Source: an uncultured Collinsella sp. (GTDB lineage Bacteria > Actinomycetota > Coriobacteriia > Coriobacteriales > Coriobacteriaceae). Taken from it: a DNA stretch of 47,018 bases. Numbering within the stretch: position 1 is the stretch's first letter; every line of letters begins with the position of its first letter. A program made the translations under genes and the position numbers. Of the stretch, positions 26,358 to 33,637 are shown in pieces. The stretch is from positions 1 through 47,018 of the forward strand of contig CABTWP010000010.1 of NCBI GenBank assembly GCA_902488525.1, given 5' to 3'. Under the pieces are notes generated by a model, which was not told the origin of the DNA, searched no databases, and saw nothing but the letters and a program-made list of their open reading frames with translations.

Positions 26358-27227
26358 ATGGCACAGCCGGATACGACGCACACGGTGGGGCTTGCGCTCG
26401 AGGGAGGCGGCTACCGCGGTATGTATACGGCGGGCGTGCTCGACGTTTGGATGGAGCACGGTTTGACCTGCGACCATATGGTGGGTGTCTCGGCGGGCGC
26501 GGCGTTTGGCTACAACTTTAAATCGCGCCAGATCGGCCGCGCCATTCGCTACAACAAAGCCTATTGTGCCGATAAGCGCTATGCGAGCGTGACCAGCTGG
26601 CTGCGAACCGGCGATATGTTCAATGCCGATTTTGCCTATCACGAGGTGCCCATCGAGCGCGATCCCATCGACCTGGAGACATATCGCGCCTGCCCCATGC
26701 GGTTTACGTGCGTGTGTACCGATATCGAGACGGGCAAGGCCGTCTATCACGATCTGCCGTATGGCGACGAGAGGGATATCGAGTGGATCCGGGCGTCGTC
26801 GGCAATTCCCGTGGCGACGCGTCCTGTCGCCATTGAGGGCCGCAAGTACCTGGATGGCGGCGTGGCCGATTCCATTCCCAGTGCTTGGCTGTTTGCACAG
26901 GGGTATGACCGCAATATCGTGGTACTCACGCAGCCGGCGGGCTTTGTAAAGCAGCCCAACAGCGTGATGCCCATGCTGCGGCGCGTGTTCCGTCACTATC
27001 CGGAGTTTGTCGCAGCGCTTGAGCATCGGCATGAGGTCTACAATGCCACGCTCGATGACCTAGCACGTCGCGAGGCTGCCGGCGAAATCTTTGTGGTGCG
27101 GCCGAGCGAATCGGTGAAGGTGCCGTCGCTGTGTCGCGACCCCGATGAGCTCGAGCGTATCTACCAGGTCGGTCGTCGTGATGCGGAGGCGACTTTGCCG
27201 GCGTTGGAAGCGTATCTGGCGGGGTAA
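26358..27227 (+). CDS. Patatin-like phospholipase
   Basis: A 289-residue hydrolase with the patatin triad: oxyanion loop GGGYRG (16-21), nucleophile GVSAG (43-47, Ser45) and the aspartate in LDGGVADS near residue 175. Such serine lipases cleave acyl chains from phospholipids, and act in the cytoplasm or at the membrane; no signal peptide is seen. I start at ATG 26358 because it follows GGAACGGAGA and the GLALEGGGYRG block begins eleven residues later. It is a single gene followed by a strong terminator. Confidence 0.92.
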   Translation: MAQPDTTHTVGLALEGGGYRGMYTAGVLDVWMEHGLTCDHMVGVSAGAAFGYNFKSRQIGRAIRYNKAYCADKRYASVTSWLRTGDMFNADFAYHEVPIERDPIDLETYRACPMRFTCVCTDIETGKAVYHDLPYGDERDIEWIRASSAIPVATRPVAIEGRKYLDGGVADSIPSAWLFAQGYDRNIVVLTQPAGFVKQPNSVMPMLRRVFRHYPEFVAALEHRHEVYNATLDDLARREAAGEIFVVRPSESVKVPSLCRDPDELERIYQVGRRDAEATLPALEAYLAG

Positions 27228-27238
27228 GGGTCGCATGC

Positions 27239-27284
27239 GGAAAGCGCATCCCGGAATGGAGATCCAAACTGGGATGCGCTTTCC
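27239..27284. terminator. Bidirectional terminator between patatin and thiE
   Basis: GGAAAGCGCATCCC (27239-27252) and GGGATGCGCTTTCC (27271-27284) form a perfect 14-bp stem with an 18-base loop. It separates convergent genes. Confidence 0.75.
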
Positions 27285-27328
27285 ATTGCTGAAGATATGA
27301 GACTGCGAATCAGCTGCTCGGCCTAGAC

Positions 27329-28024
27329 TTACGCCTGCTGCCAGGTGTCGACAAGCTCCTTGGCCGCGGCGTAGGGGTCGTCGGCACTGCAGACAGCGCT
27401 CACCACAAAGAAGCCATCGACGCCGGTGGCTTTGAGCTGCGGCAGGTCGGCCGTCTTGACGCCGCCGCCCACCACGATGGGCACGGGGCTTGCCGCGTGG
27501 AGTGCGGCCAGGTCCTCAAAGCTCTTGGTGATGATAGAGCCGTCGGCCGCGCGTCCGCAGTCGCGCTTGGTCTCGGTCTCGTGGAGTGGGCCGATGCCCA
27601 GGTAGTCGACTAGGCTTATGTCGGCGGTCTTGACGTACTCGAGCATCTCCTCGCAACGGGCCGAAAGGCCCACGATGGCGTCGGGGCCCAGCAACTTGCG
27701 ACAGACCTCGACGGGAATATCGCTTTGGCCCACGTGCACGCCGTCGACTGCAATACCCTGCTCGCGTGCGGCAAGCACACAGTCCAGACGGTCGTCGATC
27801 AGCAAGGCGACCTGACCGGTCTTGCCGGCCTGAGCGATTGCCTGCGCGGCGTCGCCGGTCAGCGCAATGATCTCGCGGGCGCTTGCCACCTTGGAGCGCA
27901 CCTGGATGCAGGTAAAGCCGGCGTCGAGCGCCTGGGCCACCACATCGCCCACGGGGCGTCCGAGCGTGTTTTCGGGGCCGAGTACCAGATAGGCCGAGAT
28001 ATCAAGGTTGTCGCGGATGCTCAT
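27329..28024 (-). CDS. thiE: Thiamine-phosphate synthase
   Basis: A 231-residue TIM-barrel enzyme that joins hydroxymethylpyrimidine diphosphate and thiazole phosphate to thiamine phosphate. Family blocks are visible: IQVRSKVASAREI, LLIDDRLDCVLA, VHVGQSDIPVEVCRKLLGPD, DYLGIGPLHETETKRD, and VVGGGVKT near the end. It is the last gene of the TPP-controlled thiM operon, overlapping the thiamine-binding gene by four bases. Confidence 0.94.
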   Translation of the reverse strand: MSIRDNLDISAYLVLGPENTLGRPVGDVVAQALDAGFTCIQVRSKVASAREIIALTGDAAQAIAQAGKTGQVALLIDDRLDCVLAAREQGIAVDGVHVGQSDIPVEVCRKLLGPDAIVGLSARCEEMLEYVKTADISLVDYLGIGPLHETETKRDCGRAADGSIITKSFEDLAALHAASPVPIVVGGGVKTADLPQLKATGVDGFFVVSAVCSADDPYAAAKELVDTWQQA

Positions 28025-28362
28025 CGTGCTTCCTCCTGCTTCTTGATCTGTGCTTCCATGCGCTCGAGCTTGCCGGTCATGGTGTCGGTAAATCCGGGCC
28101 GGATATCGGCTTTGAGCACGACTTCGGTGCGGATGCCCTTGCTCGCCAACACAAAGGTTGCGTCGCGCACGACCTGCATGACCTCGTCCCAGTCGCCCTC
28201 GATCTCGGTGAACATCGAGGTAGTGCGGTTGGGAAGGCCGCTCTCGCGAATGACGCGCACGACCTCGGCGACCTCGGCGGATAGCTCATCGCCGGTGCCG
28301 CATGGGGCGATGGCCAAAGCGACGAGCGTGTTCATGCCGGCATTGGTTGCGGGCTCGGACAT
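28021..28362 (-). CDS. Thiamine-binding protein, MTH1187/YkoF-type
   Basis: A 113-residue protein with the ferredoxin-like fold of the MTH1187/YkoF family: ALAIAPCGTGDELSAEVAEV, then NRTTSMFTEIEGDWDEVMQV, ending in a helical tail. Family members bind thiamine or its pyrimidine part. It overlaps thiE by ATGA and lies four bases behind thiM, so it is translationally coupled within the thiamine operon. It is likely a cytoplasmic thiamine or HMP buffer or carrier for the salvage enzymes rather than a transporter component. Confidence 0.88.
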   Translation of the reverse strand: MSEPATNAGMNTLVALAIAPCGTGDELSAEVAEVVRVIRESGLPNRTTSMFTEIEGDWDEVMQVVRDATFVLASKGIRTEVVLKADIRPGFTDTMTGKLERMEAQIKKQEEAR

Positions 28363-28365
28363 GGC

Positions 28366-29205
28366 TTATGCCTCCTCGAGCTCGAGTTTGTTATCAGCGA
28401 TGTCTTGGGCGGTCGCGCGGTAGAGCTCATCGATAAAGGCAACCTTAAAGCTTGCCGGGGCATCGGCGACAGCGGCGGCACGCGTGCCGGCAACGTTGTA
28501 GACGGCGGTGCCGCAGACGGCTGCCGTAAACGGATCGGCGGCGCAGGCATACACGGCCAGCACGCCGCCCTGCGAGCAGCCGCAACCGGTGATCTTGGAC
28601 ATGAGCGGGCTGCCGCCGTGGGACTTGGCCACGGTTGTGCCGTCGGTAATCAGGTCGACTTCGCCCGAGACCACTACGGCGCCGCCGGTGTAGCGGGCGA
28701 GCGCCACGGCGGCATCGCGGGCGGCGTCGACCGTGTCGGTGGTATCGACACCGCGCACGCGGCTCAGATCGGCCGCCTCGCCCTCAAGACCCCACAGGCC
28801 GGCGAGCGCGATAATCTCGGAGGCGTTGCCGCGCACGATGGCGGGCTTGTACTGCTTGAGCTCGTTTACCAGCTGGGTGCGCAGGCTACCGATACCCAGG
28901 CCAACCGGATCGAGCACCCAGGGCTTGCCGGCGTCGTGTGCCGCCTTGGCCGCGCGGGGAATCGTCTGCTCGTAGATGGGGAAGAGCGTGCCCATATTGA
29001 GATAGATGGCGCCGCCGCCGGCAACGAGCGCCTCGCCCTCGTCGGGCAGATAGACCATGGCGGCCGATCCGCCCACGGCGAGCTGTGCGTTGGCGACAAA
29101 GTCGATCGTCACCGTGTTGGTGATGGAACCGGCCATCGGATTGGTAGCGCGAATCTCATTCACGGCCTTGATCACATGTTGCTTAAGCTGTTCCGAATCA
29201 ATCAC
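28366..29205 (-). CDS. thiM: Hydroxyethylthiazole kinase
   Basis: A 279-residue ribokinase-fold enzyme that phosphorylates 4-methyl-5-hydroxyethylthiazole in thiamine salvage. Motifs NPMAGSITNTVTIDFVANAQ, DPVGLGIGSLRTQL, RGNASEIIALAG, and MSKITGCGCSQGGVLA (anion hole) are intact. The start is GTG 29205, eight bases behind AAGGAGG; the nearby ATG is out of frame. It is the first gene after the TPP riboswitch. Neither thiD nor thiC lies in the window, so pyrimidine must come from elsewhere. Confidence 0.93.
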   Translation of the reverse strand: MIDSEQLKQHVIKAVNEIRATNPMAGSITNTVTIDFVANAQLAVGGSAAMVYLPDEGEALVAGGGAIYLNMGTLFPIYEQTIPRAAKAAHDAGKPWVLDPVGLGIGSLRTQLVNELKQYKPAIVRGNASEIIALAGLWGLEGEAADLSRVRGVDTTDTVDAARDAAVALARYTGGAVVVSGEVDLITDGTTVAKSHGGSPLMSKITGCGCSQGGVLAVYACAADPFTAAVCGTAVYNVAGTRAAAVADAPASFKVAFIDELYRATAQDIADNKLELEEA

Positions 29206-29226
29206 TGCACATGCCTCCTTGGCATA

Positions 29227-29258
29227 GAAAAGGGGCGCTGTGCATAGACAGCGCCCCT
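29227..29258 (-). terminator. Riboswitch-controlled terminator before thiM
   Basis: AGGGGCGCTGT (29231-29241) and ACAGCGCCCCT (29248-29258) form a perfect 11-bp stem; on the minus strand it is followed by TTTTC. It stands between the TPP aptamer and thiM. Confidence 0.88.
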
Positions 29259-29272
29259 GTAAAGGCGGCATG

Positions 29273-29360
29273 CTCCCTACGCCAGCATTAACTGACAGGT
29301 TCAAAGGATTGGGCCCATTGCCCTCTCAGCCTTGTGGTTTGCACCGCCGGCACTCCCGCA
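29273..29360 (-). promoter_or_regulatory. TPP riboswitch (THI element)
   Basis: On the minus strand the aptamer core is clear: GGGAGTGCC, GGTGC, CTGAGAGGG, CCTTTGAACCTG, GTTAATGCTGGCGTAGGGA. It precedes a terminator and the thiM operon; thiamine pyrophosphate would be expected to switch off transcription. Confidence 0.95.
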
Positions 29361-29428
29361 TCGAATCTGTTGTTCCCTATACTAGCGCACCGTTACAATG
29401 GTTGCGGTGAAAATGACTGGGGGACTCT

Positions 29429-30337
29429 ATGATCAAACTTGTGCTGACCGATATGGACGATACGCTGATTCCAGCCGGGCATGACGGCGCCAGCGACTAC
29501 GCCATCGAGGGTATTCATGCCATGCAAGCGGCGGGTCTGCACTTTGGTCCGGTTTCGGGTCGTCAGCCGTCCGCGATGGGCTGGATGTTCAAAAATCGTT
29601 CCGAGTGTTTTTCGACTGGCGCGTTCTGTAACGGCCAGGTGATGTTTGTCGGCGGCGAAGTGGTCGCCTCGCACGCAATCGACAACGATGCTCTGATGCG
29701 TTTGGCCGACTATCTGGAGCAAGAGACCGACGATACATTTTTAAAAGTCTATAGCCTGGGCGATGACTTTTGGGGCAACGATGCCTATTGCGTGACGAGT
29801 GATCCCGAGCGCGTTCGTCGCGCCATGGAGTCGGGCGGCAACGCATGGCTCAAAGGCGAAGAGGCCCCGTGCCGTCCTGTCGTCGATGACGCGCCGGTGT
29901 TCAAGGCGAATATCTGGAGTGCCCGTTCGCGTGAGGAGCTCGCGGAGCTACGCGAGCGCGTTGCCGTTGAGGTGCCGGAACTCTCGCTTGTGTTTCCCAA
30001 CAACCGAGTGCGCCTGTTTGACATCCTTCCAGCAGGTTGGGACAAGGGTTGCGCTGCGCTGGAGTTGGCGCGCGCTTTGGACCTGACGCCCGATGAGGTG
30101 GCCGTATTTGGCGATTCCGATAACGATCTGCCCATGATCGATGCCGTTCCCAACTCCGTTGCAGTCGCCAATGCCAACGAGGCCGTCACGGCTGCCGCAC
30201 GCTGGCATATCGGCGCTGCGGTAGACGATGCGGTTGCCGGGGCTCTGCATCAGATTGCCGCCTGTGCCGCGACGGGGGAGATGCCGCCGTTTATGCGTCA
30301 GATGGATACGACGGGTTTCGACGTCACGAACGTCTAG
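29429..30337 (+). CDS. HAD-superfamily (Cof-type) phosphatase
   Basis: A 302-residue haloacid dehalogenase-type hydrolase with motif I DMDDT (8-12, nucleophilic aspartate), motif II SGRQ, the lysine in ILPAGWDKG, and motif IV GDSDNDLPM. The cap is of the C2 type as in Cof/YidA sugar-phosphate phosphatases. The substrate is unknown. It starts at ATG 29429 behind GGGGGAC. It is divergent from the TPP riboswitch, and a LysR gene follows 10 bp after its stop, so the two may be co-transcribed. Confidence 0.9.
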   Translation: MIKLVLTDMDDTLIPAGHDGASDYAIEGIHAMQAAGLHFGPVSGRQPSAMGWMFKNRSECFSTGAFCNGQVMFVGGEVVASHAIDNDALMRLADYLEQETDDTFLKVYSLGDDFWGNDAYCVTSDPERVRRAMESGGNAWLKGEEAPCRPVVDDAPVFKANIWSARSREELAELRERVAVEVPELSLVFPNNRVRLFDILPAGWDKGCAALELARALDLTPDEVAVFGDSDNDLPMIDAVPNSVAVANANEAVTAAARWHIGAAVDDAVAGALHQIAACAATGEMPPFMRQMDTTGFDVTNV

Positions 30338-30347
30338 GGAGAAAGCT

Positions 30348-31244
30348 ATGAAGTTCCAACAGCTCAGGTATGTCGTCAAAGTTGCCGAATGCGGCAGCAT
30401 CACCGAGGCCTCGCGTCGGCTCTTTGTGTCGCAGCCTTCGATTACCGCGTCGATCCGCGATCTCGAAAACGAGATGGGCGTGCACATCTTTGAGCGCACC
30501 AACAAGGGCGTCATTGTGTCCGAGGAAGGCGAGACCTTCTTGGGCTACGCGCGCCAGGTACTCGACCAGGCCGACCTGCTCGAGGGCAAATACAAGGGCG
30601 CATCCGAGCAGGTGCCGCACTTTAGTGTGAGCTGCCAGCATTATTCCTTTGCCGTTAACGCGTTTGTTGACGTGATCCGCGAGTTCGATGCCGCGCGTTA
30701 CGACTTCACCCTGCGCGAGGAACAGACTCACGAGATTATCGAGGACGTCGCGCATATGAAAAGCGAACTGGGCATCCTGTACTTATCCGAGCATAACCGC
30801 GAGGTTATCGAGCGCATGCTCGCCGCCAACGAGCTCGTATTCGAGGGACTCTTCTGCGCCGCGCCGCATGTCTTTGTATGCGCCGACCATCCACTGGCGG
30901 ACTGCGCCAGCGTGACGCTCGAGGACTTGGAAGACTACCCGTTCTTGTCCTATGAGCAGGGCAGTTATAACTCGTTCTACTATTCCGAGGAGCTGACTTC
31001 GACGTTCGAGCGTCGCAAAAATATCCGCGTGCGCGACCGTGCGACGTTGTTCAATTTGGCCATGGGCCTCAACGGCTACACGGTATGCTCGGGCGTGATC
31101 AGCCACGAGCTCAACGGCCCCGGCATTATCTCGATTCCGCTCGACGTGGACGAGTACATGGAGATTGGCATCATCACGCGCAAGAACACGACACTTACGC
31201 GCTATGGGCAGGCCTATATCGACGCGATTCGTCAGCATATCTAG
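30348..31244 (+). CDS. LysR-family transcriptional regulator
   Basis: A 298-residue LysR regulator with the HTH start MKFQQLRYVVKVAECGSITE, then ASRRLFVSQPSITASI, and an effector domain. AGGGAGAAAGCT lies directly before ATG 30348. The next gene downstream is a MetE-like methyltransferase, and a 23-bp dyad typical of LysR sites lies between them (31291-31313). It probably controls that gene and thus methionine synthesis. It differs from the other LysR proteins in the window in its effector-domain tail. Confidence 0.92.
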   Translation: MKFQQLRYVVKVAECGSITEASRRLFVSQPSITASIRDLENEMGVHIFERTNKGVIVSEEGETFLGYARQVLDQADLLEGKYKGASEQVPHFSVSCQHYSFAVNAFVDVIREFDAARYDFTLREEQTHEIIEDVAHMKSELGILYLSEHNREVIERMLAANELVFEGLFCAAPHVFVCADHPLADCASVTLEDLEDYPFLSYEQGSYNSFYYSEELTSTFERRKNIRVRDRATLFNLAMGLNGYTVCSGVISHELNGPGIISIPLDVDEYMEIGIITRKNTTLTRYGQAYIDAIRQHI

Positions 31245-31290
31245 ACTGCTGCGTTCTGCACGGGTCAAATCTCTTTACGGCAGTCCAAAC

Positions 31291-31313
31291 TGATATAGGA
31301 ATCATCTATATCA
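31291..31313 (+). promoter_or_regulatory. Probable LysR operator of the MetE-like gene
   Basis: TGATATAG (31291-31298) and CTATATCA (31306-31313) form perfect 8-bp arms with a 7-base centre; the outer T-N11-A pattern matches LysR sites. A second palindrome, ATGAGCGCTCAT, lies at 31347-31358. Confidence 0.6.
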
Positions 31314-31399
31314 AACTGTTATAAACATATATTTTACGATGACCACATGAGCGCTCATACTCTGTCCCAGCAAAGCAACCAATGCAAAAGGAGATATCT

Positions 31400-32533
31400 A
31401 TGAGTGCTTTAACCACGCTGAACGCACCGTTTCGCGCCGATATCGTCGGCAGCTTTCTTCGTCCACAGGCTGTTAAGGATGCACGTGCCGCCTATGCCGC
31501 GGGCACACTCGACGCCGCCGGCCTTAAGGCCGTCGAGGACGATGCCATTCGCGATTTGGTGGCCAAGCAGAAGGCCGCCGGCCTGCAGGTCATCACCGAT
31601 GGCGAGTTCCGCCGTAGTTACTGGCACCTCGACTTTATGTGGGGCCTCAATGGCATTGAGCGCCGTACCTCGCGTACGGGTTATATGTTCCATGATGAGG
31701 AGACGACGGCCGATACCGCCGTGGTGACCGGCTCCATTAGCGGCGAGAACCATCCGTTTGTCGAGCACTTTAAGTTTGTCAAGGCGCTCGAGGGGGAGGG
31801 CCAGGTCGCGCGCCAGACCATCCCGGCGCCGATCCAGACGTTCTCTGAGGTCACGCTCGATCGCTGCGACGGCCAGCAGGAGAGCTTGCGCGCTGTCTAT
31901 AAGACCGATGAGGAACTTGCCGACGCCATCGCTGCCGCTTATCGCACGGTGATTGCCGACCTGTACGCAGCAGGCTGCCGCAACATCCAGTTTGACGACT
32001 GCACCTGGGGCATCTACTGCGATACCGATTTTGTCGCCAAAACCGGCATGAGCCCGGTCGACCTGCAAAAGGTAAGCGAGCTGGGCGTGGCGCTCAACAA
32101 CGCCGCCATCGAGGGCAAGCCCGACGACCTGGTCATTAACACGCACGTGTGCCGTGGTAACTATCACTCTACCTATGCCTTCGAGGGCGGCTACGACCCC
32201 ATTGCGCCGTACCTGTTCGCAAACGAGGATGTCGACGCATTTTACCTGGAGTTCGATACGCCGCGCGCCGGCGGTTTTGAGCCGCTCAAGTACGTTGCCC
32301 CGGGCAAGAAGGTTGTGCTGGGCTTGGTAACCACTAAGGCGGCAGAGCTCGAGAACGAGGATGTTATCGTCGAGCGCATCCGCGAAGCCGCAAAGTGCGT
32401 GCCGCTCGAGAACCTGTACCTGTCGCCCCAGTGCGGCTTTGCCAGCTGCGAGATTGGCAACAAGCTGACCGAGGACGAGCAATGGGCAAAGATCGCGCTG
32501 GTCAAGCGTATTGCCGAGCGCGTTTGGAAATAG
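31400..32533 (+). CDS. MetE-like cobalamin-independent methionine synthase (YxjG/YxjH type)
   Basis: A 377-residue TIM-barrel protein corresponding to the catalytic C-terminal half of MetE. FRADIVGSFLRPQAVKDA, QVITDGEFRRSYWHLDF, IPAPIQTFSEV, NIQFDDCTWGIYC and the zinc residues in NTHVCRGN and SPQCGFAS are visible. Short stand-alone relatives (YxjG/YxjH) are annotated as 5-methyltetrahydropteroyltriglutamate-homocysteine methyltransferases, though their methyl donor is debated. ATG 31400 is preceded by AAAAGGAG. Control by the upstream LysR gene is likely. Confidence 0.9.
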   Translation: MSALTTLNAPFRADIVGSFLRPQAVKDARAAYAAGTLDAAGLKAVEDDAIRDLVAKQKAAGLQVITDGEFRRSYWHLDFMWGLNGIERRTSRTGYMFHDEETTADTAVVTGSISGENHPFVEHFKFVKALEGEGQVARQTIPAPIQTFSEVTLDRCDGQQESLRAVYKTDEELADAIAAAYRTVIADLYAAGCRNIQFDDCTWGIYCDTDFVAKTGMSPVDLQKVSELGVALNNAAIEGKPDDLVINTHVCRGNYHSTYAFEGGYDPIAPYLFANEDVDAFYLEFDTPRAGGFEPLKYVAPGKKVVLGLVTTKAAELENEDVIVERIREAAKCVPLENLYLSPQCGFASCEIGNKLTEDEQWAKIALVKRIAERVWK

Positions 32534-32655
32534 CGCTAGTGTTTGCAGGTGGCGGCGCGTGCGAGGCATAGTGTATCGCGTACAATGGTTCGGATCGTAT
32601 CGTTCGGGCAGGTTATCCGATATGCCTGATCGCCCTTCCATTCGAAAGGACATCC

Positions 32656-32745
32656 ATGTCCCAGTCTTCGACGCCCGCCGTCAGCGATGCCATCTACGAC
32701 GCATCGTCGCTCGGCCGCCCGCGCATGTTCCTGCTCGGCCTACAT
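32656..32745 (+). pseudogene. Truncated start of a uracil/xanthine permease gene
   Basis: ATG 32656 has AAAGGA five bases upstream and encodes MSQSSTPAVSDAIYDASSLG, then RPRMFLLGL, which is the usual start of NCS2 uracil permeases (LGLQHMFAMFGA would follow). After LLGL the match is lost and the frame soon ends. Only the first thirty residues of the permease remain; the rest appears to have been deleted, with the esterase stop 20 bp away. A -10-like TACAAT at 32581 suggests the promoter survives. Confidence 0.6.
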
Positions 32746-32764
32746 ATGCGTGTGGGCACCATTT

Positions 32765-33430
32765 TTAATGCGCAAGGATCCAGCGTATGCCGCGGGCCAT
32801 GCGTAAGTCGGTTTGGGCAAAGTGATTGCCGGGGTTGAGCTCCAGCGTTGTTGGAATGCCGCGCTCGACGAGCAGCGCTTCCATCGCGCGCGTGTCGTCG
32901 AGTACATGCCTCATCATGCGGTTGGGTGTCTTGGTCTCCTTTTTGCCGAGAGACAGGTAGACGGCTTGCGGGCTGCCGGCAAAAGGGGCCGTGCTGGCAC
33001 GGTCGACAAAGTCGGGAAACCATAGCGACCCCGATGCGCTCGCGGCACGGTCAAAGGCGTCGGTTTGCCAGAGAGCCCAAAGCGAAAAGAGGCCTGCCAG
33101 CGAGTAGCCGGCAATGCCGCGCCAGGTGGGCGGCTTAGGAAGCGACGACTCGACCTGGGGGATTATCTGATCCAGCAGCTCATCAAGAAAACCGGCAGCT
33201 TGGCCGCTGAAAGGTTCGGCATCGCGTACGGTCCCGTCGCATGCCCAGGGGCTCAACTCGCGATTCCAATCGAGCCCGCCAATGGCGACAAGGGTGAATG
33301 GCGGACAGTCGAGCTCTCGGCAACACTTATAAACCTCGCTGCCGTCGCCCACGACCACAGGAAGGTAGATGACAGGCGCGCTTTCCGTATGATTCGAATA
33401 AACGGTTATCTGCTTTTGATGCGCTTCCAT
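32765..33430 (-). CDS. Esterase of the alpha/beta-hydrolase (Fes/IroE-like) family
   Basis: A 221-residue hydrolase of the putative esterase family (esterase D/IroE/Fes-like). The nucleophile elbow GYSLAG lies near residue 108, a catalytic histidine in NPGNHF (about 202), and the stretch LVAIGGLDWNRELSPW is typical. No signal peptide is visible, so it acts in the cytoplasm, probably on a sugar or siderophore-like ester. ATG 33430 has GAGAGAAGCCCGTC upstream. Its stop lies 20 bp from the truncated permease remnant, which suggests a deletion joined the two. Confidence 0.85.
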   Translation of the reverse strand: MEAHQKQITVYSNHTESAPVIYLPVVVGDGSEVYKCCRELDCPPFTLVAIGGLDWNRELSPWACDGTVRDAEPFSGQAAGFLDELLDQIIPQVESSLPKPPTWRGIAGYSLAGLFSLWALWQTDAFDRAASASGSLWFPDFVDRASTAPFAGSPQAVYLSLGKKETKTPNRMMRHVLDDTRAMEALLVERGIPTTLELNPGNHFAQTDLRMARGIRWILAH

Positions 33431-33542
33431 GACGGGCTTCTCTCAGTGTTGTGATATCGGCAGCCCCAATTGTCGCACGCCAGCGTATGCCGGTTGGGCT
33501 AGACCAAAGACAATCTCGTGCATCCCCTGCGGACTCATATGG

Positions 33543-33580
33543 AAAACGCCACCGCCGGAGGGGAGCTCGGCGGTGGCGTT
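33543..33580 (-). terminator. Terminator of the distal surface-protein gene
   Basis: AACGCCACCGCC (33545-33556) and GGCGGTGGCGTT (33569-33580) form a 12-bp stem followed on the minus strand by TTTTCC. It lies 58 bp beyond the surface-protein stop. Confidence 0.8.
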
Positions 33581-33637
33581 GTTAAACGGTGCTGGGGCTC
33601 GGGGCCTTCGCGGGAGCTGCCATGTGCGCAGAGGCGT

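Noticed and set aside
32656..32838. 60-codon frame as an intact small gene
   Set aside because: Only the first thirty residues resemble a permease; the remainder is the antisense of the esterase end.
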